A DNA stretch of 64,000 nucleotides from JAXDAY01 sp034679345 (GTDB lineage: Bacteria > Eisenbacteria > RBG-16-71-46 > CAIMUX01 > VGJL01). Position 1 is the stretch's first letter; each line of letters begins with the position of its first letter. Positions 55,114-64,000 of the stretch are shown in pieces. The position numbers were made by a program, and so were the translations under genes. The stretch is from contig JAXDAY010000015.1 in the NCBI GenBank assembly GCA_034679345.1, forward strand, positions 94,859-158,858, written 5' to 3'. The notes beneath the pieces were generated by a model. The model made no database searches and had not been told where the DNA came from. It saw only the letters and a list, made by a program, of their open reading frames with translations.

Positions 55114-55746
55114 CTATTCGGATTCCCGCTGCTGCGGCGTATCCGATCGCTCGCGGCCGCTCCGATCGTCGATGAGGAATTTCCGCCCGCGGACGGGGGA
55201 CATCTCGACGTCGCCGTGGCATCGACGGACATATTCCCAGAGCACAAGCGCGCAGGATGTGTTCACGTTGAGGCAGGGGACGAGGCCGAACTGCGGGATC
55301 ATCACCTTCCTGGAGCAGGCCTCGATGAGCGACTCGTCGAGCCCCCGCAGCTCGCTTCCCAGAACGAAGAGGGGCCGCTCCGGGAACCGAAAGCGATCCA
55401 GGCGTTCGGCGTCCGGATGGATCTCGACGGCGACCGGCTCGTAGCCCGAATCGGGGAGCCATCGCACGAAGGCATCTCGGCTCGCGAGATGTCGGAAATG
55501 CTCGAAGCGCTCGATGCCGTGGCTTCCCGCCCCGTCGAATCGGCGCGATCCGATGAGGACGATCTCCGAGCAGAGGAAGGAGTGCGCGGTTCGGATCAGA
55601 TTGCCGATATTCATCGCCTTGTCCGGGTTGTCGAGGGCGATTCCGAAAGGGAGGCGGCGGGCGTCGAGCCGCGCCTTCATCTCTGCGCGGCGGGGATTGA
55701 GATTGCGGAGAAACTCAGCCTGCCGCTCAGGGTCGACCTTCGCCAT
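55114..55746 (-). CDS. TrmH/SpoU-family RNA 2'-O-methyltransferase
   Basis: This 210-residue SPOUT methyltransferase has the three motifs: NPDKAMNIGNLIRTAHSF (about 40-57), LFVLGSELRGLDESLI and IPQFGLVPCLNVNTSCALVL. The last forms the trefoil knot that binds SAM. The substrate is tRNA or rRNA; it is not assignable further. The frame stays open for 1.4 kb upstream by chance, but ATG 55746 begins the protein. It is divergent from the radical SAM gene (39 bases) and 11 bases upstream of the aminotransferase. Confidence 0.88.
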   Translation of the reverse strand: MAKVDPERQAEFLRNLNPRRAEMKARLDARRLPFGIALDNPDKAMNIGNLIRTAHSFLCSEIVLIGSRRFDGAGSHGIERFEHFRHLASRDAFVRWLPDSGYEPVAVEIHPDAERLDRFRFPERPLFVLGSELRGLDESLIEACSRKVMIPQFGLVPCLNVNTSCALVLWEYVRRCHGDVEMSPVRGRKFLIDDRSGRERSDTPQQRESE

Positions 55747-55785
55747 GGCGACTATGATACCCTTCTTCGCGAGGAGGCGCTCGCC

Positions 55786-56817
55786 ATGACGAAGCTCGAC
55801 TCGGCCGCGCCGGAGGGGAGATTCTGGCGCACGGAAGCGGATGGCCGCATCCTCTGCACTCTCTGCCCTCGCTACTGCCGCCTCGGAGACGGACAGGCGG
55901 GTTTCTGCTTCATCCGGCAGAACCAGGGTGCGGTCCTGCGCAGTCTCGGTTACGGCCGTCCAACGGGCTTCGCGGTCGATCCGATCGAGAAGAAACCCCT
56001 GAACCACTTCCTGCCGGGCACCGGGATCCTCTCCTTCGGCACCGCCGGCTGCAATCTCGGCTGTCAGTTCTGCCAGAACTGGGATATCAGCAAGGCCCGC
56101 CTTGACCGCACCCGGAGCCTCCACGTCTCGCCGGAGCAGGTCGTCGAGCTTGCGGAGCGCGAAGCTTGCCCTTCGATCGCCTTCACCTACAACGATCCGG
56201 TCATCATGGCGGAGTTCGTGATCGACGTCTCCCGGATCGCGAGGGAGCGGGGGATCCGATCGGTCATGGTGACTGCGGGCTACATCACTCCGGAGGCGCG
56301 ATCCGAGGTCTTCGGCGAGATCGACGCCGTCAATGTCGATTTGAAGGGATTCACGGAGGAGTTCTACCGGAAAGCGACCCTCTCGCACATCGCCCCTGTC
56401 CTCGACACGCTGGTGTGGCTCAAGAGAGAGACGCGAGTCTGGATCGAGATCACGACCCTCCTGATCCCCGGGCTGAACGACGCCGATGAGGAGATTCGAG
56501 CGGAGTGCGCCTGGATCGTCGAGAATCTGGGCGTCGAGGTCCCGCTTCACTTCACGGCGTTCCACCCCGACTACAAGATGACGGCCATTCCCCCCACGCC
56601 CGCATCCTCGGTCGCGCGAGCGCGCAGTGTCGCTCTCGATGCAGGCATCCGCTTCGTCTATGTCGGGAATGTCATCGACGAAGAGGGGCAGACCACGTGG
56701 TGTCCCGGCTGTCGCAAGCCGCTCATCCGGAGGAACTGGCACTCGGTCAAGAGCAACCATCTCGTGGCGGGTCGTTGCCGGTTCTGCGGCGCGGCCATCC
56801 CGGGCGTGTTCGCCTGA
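55786..56817 (+). CDS. amrS: AmmeMemoRadiSam-system radical SAM enzyme (AmrS-like)
   Basis: This 343-residue radical SAM protein has the [4Fe-4S] motif CNLGCQFC at C89, C93 and C96. Cysteines at 24, 27, 31 and 41 form an N-terminal cluster, and two C-terminal C-x2-C pairs (CPGC, CRFC) follow. The order matches AmrS/PflA-like enzymes found with Memo and AMMECR1 proteins; their reaction is unresolved. Neither partner is in this window. GAGGAGG eight bases before ATG 55786 fixes the start; the open frame upstream is non-coding. Confidence 0.88.
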   Translation: MTKLDSAAPEGRFWRTEADGRILCTLCPRYCRLGDGQAGFCFIRQNQGAVLRSLGYGRPTGFAVDPIEKKPLNHFLPGTGILSFGTAGCNLGCQFCQNWDISKARLDRTRSLHVSPEQVVELAEREACPSIAFTYNDPVIMAEFVIDVSRIARERGIRSVMVTAGYITPEARSEVFGEIDAVNVDLKGFTEEFYRKATLSHIAPVLDTLVWLKRETRVWIEITTLLIPGLNDADEEIRAECAWIVENLGVEVPLHFTAFHPDYKMTAIPPTPASSVARARSVALDAGIRFVYVGNVIDEEGQTTWCPGCRKPLIRRNWHSVKSNHLVAGRCRFCGAAIPGVFA

Positions 56818-56830
56818 TCGCGACTCTCCG

Positions 56831-59377
56831 CTACGCGCTCGAAACCGAGAAGAGGATGCGGATCGCTTCGTCGAGGGTCTCCTGGATCCGGGCGCGCACG
56901 TGGGGATCCTCCTCGCGTTCCAGGAGTCCGGCGAGCCTCGAGACCAGGATCGTCGCGATCTCCTTGCGGTCCGCGCACTCGGGGCTAAGCGATTCCTCGA
57001 TGCCCGATGCGCGGGCGGCCCGAAGCGCATCGAGGACCTTGCGTGGAGAATCAGCCGCCAAGGAGGAGTCGACAAGGCGGTGAGCGATTCCACGCGCGGC
57101 GCTCTTCGTGACCTCCCCGAAGGGCGATCCGTCATCGGCGCACGGATAGGGGAGCGTGCGCACGGTGGCGAGGTCCACCTGCGCCAGGGGGCGGCCCGCC
57201 TCGAGGGCCACAATCTGGTAGTAGCGCTGGATCGGTTCGCTCATCAAGAGGCCGCACAGGAAGCGCAGATCGATCCGCGGCGCCGTCCGCGCGGAGAGGA
57301 TGTGGACGTTGTTCAGGCAGAAGAGCCCGGTGTCGTCGCGGGCGGCGACCAGTCGATCGCCCGTCTGACGGAGCAGGAGCTTCGGAGACCGATACCGCTC
57401 CAAGTCGAATCCGCTCTTGTAGATGGCGCGAAGCGCATCCCCGTCCTCGGGGATGTAGACCGTTCCTCCCTTCCAGCGTACGCGGAAGGGCTCGACCTCC
57501 GATCCGCTGTGAAGCGCGGGAAGCAATCGTCCCTGCGGGGTCGGATCCTGATAGATCGTCTTGCCCCCGCGGTCGCGGATCCGGAACGTGGCGCCGGACC
57601 AGGTGGTCACCGAGCCCTGGCCGTGGCGCGCGATCAAGCCGGAGTAGGTTTCGATCACGTCTTCGAGACGCAAGGGGCTCTGTTCCAGAGCCTCGGCGAA
57701 CAGCCGCTCCCGCTCGTCCCGATAGATCCGGAAGACATGATGAGGCGTGCGACGAAAGGTCTCGGGGTCGACGAGGACCGCGCTGTCCGGGACCTCCTTC
57801 TCGTTGTAGAGGGGGAGCCCCCCGTTGGAGCCGCCGCGCTTCGAGGCCGCCGAACCGATCCGGAGGACCCTCGTCGTCACCGCCTCCGCGGGCCCGGGGA
57901 CCGGACGGCGGCGGACGCAGTAGAACCCCGTATGGCCCACGTGGACACCGGGCCAGGGGCCCGCCTCGACCAGACAGAAGAGGAGCGGGCGGGAGGTCTC
58001 GAGGATGTGGGCACGGATCTTGGAGAAGTGCCTGCCGGTGAAGAACGAGTCGGGGATCAAGAAGCCCTGTAAGCCGCCCGGACGCGTGAGTCGCAGGGCA
58101 AGCTCGATGAACAGCGGGTAGAGGCTCAGCTTGTACTGCGCGCCGAACGAGTAGATCCGGCGCAGGTAGGCGTCCTCCTCCTCATCCGCGCCGGCGCGAT
58201 CGCGAAGTCCGAAGGACACCCATGGCGGATTGCCGATCACCACGTCGAAGCCCGGCCGCTCGCCGGAGAAGATCGCTCCGAACCGCTCCGTCCACCGGAA
58301 GCTGCCCCCTTCCCTTCCCGGAGCGAGGAGCAGCGCATTGCCCTGATGGATCTGACTGCCCAGGAACCACGGGAATCCGGGACCGACCTGCTCGGTGAGC
58401 CAGTCGACGACAACCGGTGGATCGGCCGACTGGCTCTTGCAGAGCGCGCGCACCGCCTGAAGTGAGAGGTTGAATGCCGCGAGCGTCGCCGCGCCCGGGT
58501 CGAGATCGACTCCGTGCATCGATCGGAATACGGCGAGGACATCGCTCGGCCTTGCCGTGCGCTCGGGGACGAGCCGCCGAGAGATGGAGAGCAGGAACTG
58601 GCCGCTTCCGCATGCGGGATCCAGGACACACGGGATGGGGGGCGAAGGGGGAGCCGATCCCTCGAAGAGGGAAATCGCGGAGGGATCATCGGACGACGCC
58701 CAGGCCCTGAGGATCGCGTCCACGAGGGCCTCCGTCAGGGGTGGTGGCGTGTAGAGGACGCCCTGGCTGCGGCCGCGGGCCCGATCGACCTGGAACCGGA
58801 GGCGGCTTCCGGGACCGCGCACGAGCCGGTGGCGTTGCGAGTGGGCGTGGATCCAACCGACCGGATCGTCCTCCGGAGCGCATCGGGCAACTTCGGGAAG
58901 GAGCCAGCGGATCAACTCCTCGACGGAGTTCGCATCGAGGTCGAGCCGCCCGGCAGTGGACCGGATCGTGCGCAACATCTCGCGGTAGAATGACGAGGGA
59001 TCCGGCGCAATCGGCAGAGGCTCGGGAGCGCCGGCCGGCCGGAAGAGGTCCCCCGATCGGATCTCTTCGGACGACGATTTCCAGTCGGATAGGATTCTGC
59101 TGCGGGAAGGTGCGCCAAGTCGGATCCTGGCGCGCGCGCGCGAGTTGAGGGGCGAGTCGACGAGTCCCTCGAGCTCCATGAGAAGGACGGTGATCAGGCC
59201 GGCGAGGAGCCGGTGAGCGTCGAGCGACGCGAGGTCGCTAGGCGTCATGCTTCCACTCTCGGGGGGCATCGTGGAATCCCGCATCCGGTCGGGCGGGACG
59301 GGGCGGTGCGCGGTCGGGGTCGCCGCGGCGATCAGCGCCCGGGAGAGGATCGCGGGCAGCTCGCTACGAGCGCTCAT
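56831..59377 (-). CDS. Eco57I/TaqI-like N6-adenine DNA methyltransferase (solitary)
   Basis: This 848-residue protein has SAM motif I VLDPACGSGQF (251-261), preceded by GVLYTPPPLTEALVD, and the catalytic N-P-P-W at 383-386. After the methylase core, a C-terminal region (about 560-780) resembles the TaqI/Eco57I target-recognition part (LYNEKEVPDSAVL; SPKLLLRQTGDRLVAARDD). I see no P-D-x(n)-E-x-K nuclease motif in the N-terminus, so methylation without cleavage, or with a distant partner, is likely. The ATG overlaps the upstream gene's stop (ATGA). The start may be later, at residue 44 (MTPSDLAS). Confidence 0.83.
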   Translation of the reverse strand: MSARSELPAILSRALIAAATPTAHRPVPPDRMRDSTMPPESGSMTPSDLASLDAHRLLAGLITVLLMELEGLVDSPLNSRARARIRLGAPSRSRILSDWKSSSEEIRSGDLFRPAGAPEPLPIAPDPSSFYREMLRTIRSTAGRLDLDANSVEELIRWLLPEVARCAPEDDPVGWIHAHSQRHRLVRGPGSRLRFQVDRARGRSQGVLYTPPPLTEALVDAILRAWASSDDPSAISLFEGSAPPSPPIPCVLDPACGSGQFLLSISRRLVPERTARPSDVLAVFRSMHGVDLDPGAATLAAFNLSLQAVRALCKSQSADPPVVVDWLTEQVGPGFPWFLGSQIHQGNALLLAPGREGGSFRWTERFGAIFSGERPGFDVVIGNPPWVSFGLRDRAGADEEEDAYLRRIYSFGAQYKLSLYPLFIELALRLTRPGGLQGFLIPDSFFTGRHFSKIRAHILETSRPLLFCLVEAGPWPGVHVGHTGFYCVRRRPVPGPAEAVTTRVLRIGSAASKRGGSNGGLPLYNEKEVPDSAVLVDPETFRRTPHHVFRIYRDERERLFAEALEQSPLRLEDVIETYSGLIARHGQGSVTTWSGATFRIRDRGGKTIYQDPTPQGRLLPALHSGSEVEPFRVRWKGGTVYIPEDGDALRAIYKSGFDLERYRSPKLLLRQTGDRLVAARDDTGLFCLNNVHILSARTAPRIDLRFLCGLLMSEPIQRYYQIVALEAGRPLAQVDLATVRTLPYPCADDGSPFGEVTKSAARGIAHRLVDSSLAADSPRKVLDALRAARASGIEESLSPECADRKEIATILVSRLAGLLEREEDPHVRARIQETLDEAIRILFSVSSA

Positions 59378-61596
59378 CGTCTCAGGACCAGTCTTCCGGT
59401 TCGCACGGCCCCAGCGGCGTCTCTCCAGCGAAGGAAGTAGATCCCCGATGGAAGCGAGCCTGGAATCGGATCGAGACGCCCGTCACGCGAGACGAGGATT
59501 GCGATGCGGGATCCCGCCGGGGTGATCAGCTCGACGCGTCCGTTCGCCCCCGCGGGATCTGGCAGGATCAGAGGGCTACGGCCGTCCCAAGGGACGGGGT
59601 GGATCGTCTCCTGTGGCTCTTCGGATCGAGCGACCCCGATCCACTCGGTCCGGATCGCTCTCGGCCCGAGGCGCGATGCGATCCAGATTGTGAGGCGGTA
59701 GCGGGGATCCGCCGGCGGATCCGGATCATCTGCCCGTCGAGCCCGCGTCCCGTCCGGGTGGCTCCGCGCGTCGATCCAGACCTGTCGATCCCCTGCGCCG
59801 TCCTCGCGCTCGAGTTGCCAGTCGATCGGCTCCAATGCGCCGAGCCGAAACTCGATCGCAATCTCCGAGCCGAGCCGGCGCGCGAGGATCGAGATCGACT
59901 CCACCGCCGTCACGTCGATCTCGCCGAGGGAGACCGAGTCGGTGCCCACGATCCACGCCCCTTCAGGCAGTCCCGTCCCGTCGCTCAAGCGGTCGATTCG
60001 CCAGGCCCCCGTGGCGTCGGTTGTCGAGCGGGCGATGGTTCCGTCGACGGCTCTGCGCGCGAGGACGGGGATTCCCTCGATGCCCAGGCCGGCGGGTGGC
60101 GCCAGAATCGATCCCTGGAGAACGACGGAACGTTCTGGCTCGAAGTCGACTGCGAAGACGGTATCGGCGAGCGCGACGGTGAAAGCCACCGCGCTGTCCG
60201 GAGCGTTGGTCTTGGGGTGGTACTGCCTCCGGTAGGATCCGTCGGGCAGGAATGCGGCCCGATACTGCCCGGCGGGGATGCAGCCGAAGTGGTAGGTTCC
60301 TGCTTCGGTGATCGTCTGGCGGAGCGTATCGGCCTCGCCGCGCAGCTCGATCACGGCCCGCGGCATGAGCGCGAAATCGGCGATGACCGACCCTTGCACG
60401 AAGCCCGCCTGCGACGGCGGAAGCCCGCACTCAGGATCCGGCCTCCCTTGAATGTCGATCCGGCTCGTCTCATCCGGCTCGGTGACGCTCACTCCGCGCG
60501 CCTCCGCTTCGCTCGCGGCGTCGGGAAACCAGCGCCGAATCGCGGGCACGTGCACCTTGTAGGTCCCGGCGGGTAGTCCGCGAATGGTGTAGAAGCCGAA
60601 CGGATTCGACCGCCCCGAGAACACCGTGCCGGGGCGATCCTGGGAGACGGCGGACACTTCCAGATCCGGCAGTCCCAATCCCGAATCGCGGTTGCGGACT
60701 GCGCCGGAGATGGCGCCTCCGAGGTCGGGGGAGATCTCGATGCCGGAGAAGAGCTGCCCGCGGGCGAGCCCGATCACGGGCGCGGCGAGCGTGTCCCGCG
60801 ATCCGTCCGAGCACTCGGTGATCGAATCGGTGCCGGAAGCATCGATCCAGAGCTGATAGCCCCCCGGTTCGAGCCCGCCGAAGTGAGCCCTGCCGTCGGC
60901 GCCCGTCGGCGCCGCGCGGCGAAGCCCCCCGCCGGCGGAGCGCAAGATCGCGGGGACGCCCGGCCATGGCCCGCCATCCGGGCGAAGGCACCTCACCTTG
61001 ACGCGGGCCGCCGCCGGCACGGCGATGACGCCGATGTCGATCGTGTCGCCCTCCAGCAGATCGAAGACCGCCGCATCCCGCCGATCGACGACGCCCGGGG
61101 CGTACCGGACCGCGAAGGCTCCCTCGGCGCTGCGCGGATCGTCCGGTCGCGTACGGACGACGAAAGTTCCTGCCGGCGCTCCTGTGATGATGGCGCGGCC
61201 GTCCGGCCCGGTGCGCGCGATGGGGACGAATCGTCCGCGCAAAGCCTCGACGAGGATGCCCTCCACTGGAGAGGAATCCTCCGCGGAGAGGACGCGCAGA
61301 GCCACCGCTCCCCCCGCCGGATCCAGCATCATGACAAGTGGCGCGCTGGTCTCCCCGGGAGCGAGGGAGATCGGCGTTGCGCCCGCGGAATCGGGGCTGC
61401 CCGGATAGTAGCGGGCCGGGCAGAAGACGAAGGGATCGTCAGTCTGGGATGCCGCTGGACCGGCTGCGGACAGAACGAAGAAGAGGATTGCCTTACGGAA
61501 GAGCCGCGCACGCATCCGAAGCCGTCGGCCCCGGGATCGCAGCGATGGGGAAGAAACTCTGCCAGAGACTCCATTCATGGCGTGGGTTCGCTCCAC
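59374..61596 (-). CDS. Exported protein with carboxypeptidase-regulatory-like repeats and a sorting tail
   Basis: This 740-residue secreted protein has at least four beta-sandwich modules of the CarboxypepD_reg type, recognisable by G-x-V-x-N-R-D-S-G-L-G-L-P-D-L-E-V-like starts (SGAVRNRDSGLGLPDLEV; LQGSILAPPAGLGIEGIPV; VEALRGRFVPIARTGPDGRA) and by YTIRGLPAGTYKVHVP. The end is a short sorting tail: SLPSGIYFLRWRD, then GRLVLRR. It is probably cell-surface or secreted. The start is uncertain: GTG 61596 has GGAG six bases upstream; ATG 61578 or ATG 61515 would give a shorter signal peptide (MRARLFRKAILFFVLSAAG). Confidence 0.78.
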   Translation of the reverse strand: MERTHAMNGVSGRVSSPSLRSRGRRLRMRARLFRKAILFFVLSAAGPAASQTDDPFVFCPARYYPGSPDSAGATPISLAPGETSAPLVMMLDPAGGAVALRVLSAEDSSPVEGILVEALRGRFVPIARTGPDGRAIITGAPAGTFVVRTRPDDPRSAEGAFAVRYAPGVVDRRDAAVFDLLEGDTIDIGVIAVPAAARVKVRCLRPDGGPWPGVPAILRSAGGGLRRAAPTGADGRAHFGGLEPGGYQLWIDASGTDSITECSDGSRDTLAAPVIGLARGQLFSGIEISPDLGGAISGAVRNRDSGLGLPDLEVSAVSQDRPGTVFSGRSNPFGFYTIRGLPAGTYKVHVPAIRRWFPDAASEAEARGVSVTEPDETSRIDIQGRPDPECGLPPSQAGFVQGSVIADFALMPRAVIELRGEADTLRQTITEAGTYHFGCIPAGQYRAAFLPDGSYRRQYHPKTNAPDSAVAFTVALADTVFAVDFEPERSVVLQGSILAPPAGLGIEGIPVLARRAVDGTIARSTTDATGAWRIDRLSDGTGLPEGAWIVGTDSVSLGEIDVTAVESISILARRLGSEIAIEFRLGALEPIDWQLEREDGAGDRQVWIDARSHPDGTRARRADDPDPPADPRYRLTIWIASRLGPRAIRTEWIGVARSEEPQETIHPVPWDGRSPLILPDPAGANGRVELITPAGSRIAILVSRDGRLDPIPGSLPSGIYFLRWRDAAGAVRTGRLVLRR

Positions 61597-61646
61597 TGGA
61601 GTCTCCGGCAGGCCCGGGTGTGCGTCAAGTGCGCCGGTGCGTCGTA

Positions 61647-63296
61647 TTAGCGAAGCAGGACGACTCTCCGCGCCTCGATCTGCCGGCCTCCAGCGAGGAG
61701 CCGGCCGAGGTAAACCCCGGCGGCCGCGACGCGTCCGTCCTCCGCGCGGCCATCCCAGTCCAGGCGCGTCGCACCGGATGGGAGTTCACCATCCACGAGA
61801 GTTCGAACTCTTCTTCCGGAGGGGTCGAAGATCTCGAGCCGCGCCCTCTTCAACGGCCGGGAGAGATGGATCGTCCACCGGGAGAGATCGCGGGTCGGGT
61901 TCGGCTCGACGGCGAGGCGCGACGCGCTCCCACCGGCTTCGCCCGCCGCAGCAGGAAGCACGTCGTCGTTGCCCTCGAGGAGCCAGCACTCGCCGCCGTG
62001 AGCGGACCCGTACTGGTACTGTGTTCCGACGGCGACTTCCGGGACCCCGTTGCCCGTGACATCGGGCACCCCCCGGATGCTGAGAACGCGATCGTTGACG
62101 AAGTAGTGCCAGAGGACCGCTCCCGTTCGGCCGTCCATGAGGTAGGCGTTCAGGTCGAAGGAGCCGAAAGCAACGTCGTCGACGCCGTCGCCGTTGGTGT
62201 CGCCCACCGAGTCGCAGGTCCAGCAGTCGCCGCCGTTCACGGTCCCCACGGGAGTGCGCCAGATGAGCGCCCCGTCGGCCCCGCTGTGGACGCGGCCGGC
62301 GTTGTCCCACGACCCGACCGCGATGTCGCTCGTCCCGTCGCCGTTCACATCGGGGATCGTCACGACGCGCTGGACCGCATCGCCAACGGTTCCGGTCCAG
62401 CGAGCGGCGCCGGTCTGCGCGTTGTACCCGCGGATCGTCCCGTCCCAGCAGCCCGCAACGAGGGTGTTCGGTTCACCCTGTCTCTCGATCTCGCACGCGC
62501 TCCAGATCGCATTCCCGAGCGAAGCCGACCATCGGGATACGGGGGTTCCTCCGACACCCGGGCGCCCGCTGAAGACCTTGACCTTCGGGTAGTTGTCCGT
62601 CTGGCAGGCGGCGACATCCCGGATTCCGTCCTCGTCGATGTCGGCGATCGAGATCACCTGGTCGAACGCGTCCTCGCCGCGGTGAAACCAGAGGATCGCC
62701 CCCGTCGCGCCGTCGGCGCAGTAGAGTCCGTCGTTGTCGCTTCCGGCGCAGAAGAGGACCTCGTCGATGCCGTCGCCGTCGATGTCGCTGCCGAGCGAGG
62801 TGACGGCGTAGACCCAGCCCGATTCGGGCGGGGTCGGCGGGGAGTCGGAATAGGTGTCGAAGCTCCACAAGGTTTCGCCGGTCGAGCCGTCGAGAAGAAA
62901 AGCCGAGCGGCCGCCCCACGCGCTGCCGTAGAGGATGTCGTGTCGGCCATCGCCCGTCATGTCCGGCGCGACCTGGAGGCAGTACTCGCCGTATCCGCCG
63001 CTGTTCGATGGGCCCCCGAGCGGCCGCGCCGACCAGATCACGGTCCCTTCTCCTGAAGAGGCCCCGCTGATGGCGAAGAGGTGGTCGACGCCCGACGGAC
63101 CGGCGTCGTACGACTCGAAGAGGACATCGGCCTTCGAGTCACCATCGATGTCGGCGATCCAGGCGATCGAGACGACATTCTCGACTCCCGCCGCCTTCCA
63201 TAGGAGCCGGGTCGATTGGGTCGCGTCGGCGTTGCCGATCGCGAGGGCGGCGATTGCGATCAGCGCGACGGCTGCGATGAGTGGCTTCGGGCTCAT
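61647..63296 (-). CDS. Exported FG-GAP/VCBS beta-propeller protein with FlgD-like sorting domain
   Basis: The protein is 549 residues. The signal peptide (1-25) is followed by about seven FG-GAP blades with calcium-binding D-x-D-x-D-G loops (IADIDGDSKADVLF; SDIDGDGIDEVLFCAG; IPDVNGDGTSDIAVGSW; VGDTNGDGVDDVAFGS). Tryptophan-rich PQQ-like motifs (GATGAILWFHRG; TGAARWTGTVGD) alternate with the blades. The final 85 residues are a FlgD/Por-type Ig domain (VEPNPTRDLSRWTIHL; IFDPSGRRVRTL; VVLLR). ATG 63296 has AAGGGGG upstream. Ligand unknown; likely surface-exposed. Confidence 0.87.
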   Translation of the reverse strand: MSPKPLIAAVALIAIAALAIGNADATQSTRLLWKAAGVENVVSIAWIADIDGDSKADVLFESYDAGPSGVDHLFAISGASSGEGTVIWSARPLGGPSNSGGYGEYCLQVAPDMTGDGRHDILYGSAWGGRSAFLLDGSTGETLWSFDTYSDSPPTPPESGWVYAVTSLGSDIDGDGIDEVLFCAGSDNDGLYCADGATGAILWFHRGEDAFDQVISIADIDEDGIRDVAACQTDNYPKVKVFSGRPGVGGTPVSRWSASLGNAIWSACEIERQGEPNTLVAGCWDGTIRGYNAQTGAARWTGTVGDAVQRVVTIPDVNGDGTSDIAVGSWDNAGRVHSGADGALIWRTPVGTVNGGDCWTCDSVGDTNGDGVDDVAFGSFDLNAYLMDGRTGAVLWHYFVNDRVLSIRGVPDVTGNGVPEVAVGTQYQYGSAHGGECWLLEGNDDVLPAAAGEAGGSASRLAVEPNPTRDLSRWTIHLSRPLKRARLEIFDPSGRRVRTLVDGELPSGATRLDWDGRAEDGRVAAAGVYLGRLLAGGRQIEARRVVLLR

Positions 63297-63322
63297 GGGA
63301 CGGTTCCCCCTTCGGAGTCGAT

Positions 63323-63685
63323 CTACTCGATAACGGCACGAATGACCGTGTGGATGCCTCCTCGGACGAAGAAGTCTCCCTCTACCGACATCCGGCGCGG
63401 TTGGAGAGCGGCGACGAGATCGTCGAGGATCTGATTGACGACCGCCTCGTGAAACGCCCCCTCGTTCCGGAACGACCAGAGATAGAGTTTGAGCGACTTG
63501 AGTTCCACGCAGAGAAGATCGGGCGTGTAGCGGATCCGGACCGTGGCGAAGTCGGGCTGTCCCGTTCGGGGGCAGAGACAGGTGAACTCCGGGCAATCGA
63601 AGGAGATCTCGTAGTCCCTGCCGGGCCTGGGATTCGGGAAGGTCTCGAGGATCTTTGTCGGTTCGGTCGGCAATGGGGTCTCCAT
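63323..63685 (-). CDS. queF: NADPH-dependent 7-cyano-7-deazaguanine reductase QueF
   Basis: This 120-residue short-form QueF has the nucleophilic cysteine in EFTCLCPRTGQPDFA, the conserved ELKSLKLYLWSFRNEGAFHE and the end GGIHTVIRA. It reduces preQ0 to preQ1, the last cytosolic step before tRNA insertion in queuosine synthesis. No other queuosine gene is in the window. The ATG at 63685 begins METPLPTEPTKIL. Confidence 0.95.
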   Translation of the reverse strand: METPLPTEPTKILETFPNPRPGRDYEISFDCPEFTCLCPRTGQPDFATVRIRYTPDLLCVELKSLKLYLWSFRNEGAFHEAVVNQILDDLVAALQPRRMSVEGDFFVRGGIHTVIRAVIE

Positions 63686-64000
63686 CCAGGCGGTTCGATC
63701 ACGCCGGGCTTTAAGGATAGCGATTCAGTCCGGCCGCGGCAATGCGCCCGGCCGCTCAGCCTCGATAGCGCGCCCGGAAGCGTCCCCATGTGGCCGGCTC
63801 GGCCGCCAACCAGAGAGAACCACCGCCCCTCTCATATCCCCTCCTTCGTCCAGGACGTCCGGCGGAAGAGGTTAGGTTGTGGCGCGGAGATTGGAGGAGA
63901 TTGCTCTTCGGCCGAACATGAGCCTCGCGCGATGAGTACGAAACAGCCCGCTCCCCCCACCCATTTGGCACCCTTGTGGCCCGATCCCCCGCCATGGACC
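63686..64000. other. Gene-free right end of the window
   Basis: About 315 bases contain no gene I can support. A 79-codon minus-strand frame (63756-63995) has no homology features and an arginine/glycine-rich shadow composition. The region presumably carries the queF promoter and the border of a gene outside the window. Confidence 0.4.

Noticed and set aside
54952..55785. Upstream extension of the radical SAM frame
   Set aside because: It overlaps the aminotransferase and SpoU genes in antisense; a strong ribosome binding site marks ATG 55786.
55747..57213. Long upstream extension of the SpoU methylase frame on the minus strand
   Set aside because: It is antisense to the radical SAM gene. 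The SpoU protein has a normal N-terminus at 55746 and the extension lacks domain features.
63756..63995. 79-codon minus-strand open frame at the right end
   Set aside because: No binding site, no known domain, and composition like a non-coding GC-rich frame.

Overview
This is a GC-rich bacterial chromosome segment that contains the replication-origin neighbourhood. It carries rsmG, parA, parB with parS sites, yidC, yidD, rnpA, rpmH, dnaA, dnaN, a DciA-type gene, gyrB and gyrA. Several large exported proteins end in FlgD/Por-like C-terminal domains finishing in R-L-V-[IL]-L-R. Together with the high GC, this suggests an uncultured FCB-related lineage of the Eisenbacteria/Krumholzibacteria kind. 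The lineage is inferred from style and was not tested by phylogeny. I see no tRNA, rRNA, CRISPR array or insertion sequence.

Layout. 1-7.5 kb: the tail of an exported protein, an MFS transporter (-), then a compact + strand run of rocD, an unknown exported protein, an MscS channel and an M48 protease with TPRs. 7.5-12.5 kb (-): four overlapping genes for a cystathionine gamma-synthase-like enzyme, a CDF metal exporter, CorA and a TPR membrane protein. 12.5-20.9 kb (-): a SUMF1-fold lipoprotein, bactofilin, an M23 peptidase, parB, parA, rsmG, yidC, yidD, rnpA and rpmH. All of these point away from dnaA. 21.4-33.9 kb (+): dnaA, dnaN, dciA, gyrB, gyrA, rex, a divergent ileS and a TPM protein. 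Transcription therefore diverges at about 21 kb, and the rnpA-dnaA gap carries DnaA-box-like sites beside an AT-rich stretch, so it is the best oriC candidate. 33.9-39.7 kb: a nucleotidyltransferase-fold protein, LemA, a DUF5658-like membrane protein (-), a BtuDFC-type ABC importer and a TPR protein. 39.8-42.9 kb (-): SppA and an ion transporter. 43-49.7 kb (+): pstS-pstC-pstA-pstB-phoU behind a three-unit Pho-box-like repeat. 49.7-63.7 kb: NAD-type isocitrate dehydrogenase, a divergent membrane pyrophosphatase, a DinB-like protein, a cysteine-rich class III aminotransferase, a SpoU methylase divergent from an AmmeMemoRadiSam-type radical SAM enzyme, a solitary adenine methyltransferase, two sorting-domain proteins and QueF.

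The most unusual feature is rpmH (TTG start) lying wholly inside an N-terminally extended rnpA frame (GTG start), with the two start codons 4 nt apart. This resembles the arrangement known from Thermus. A promoter whose -10 covers the only upstream ATG supports that start. Other points of interest are a tight DnaA-box cluster at 14.4 kb away from dnaA, an IleS with altered HIGH and KMSKS motifs, the Pho-box array, a hairpin that could hide the sppA ribosome binding site, and an aminotransferase with a four-cysteine insert.
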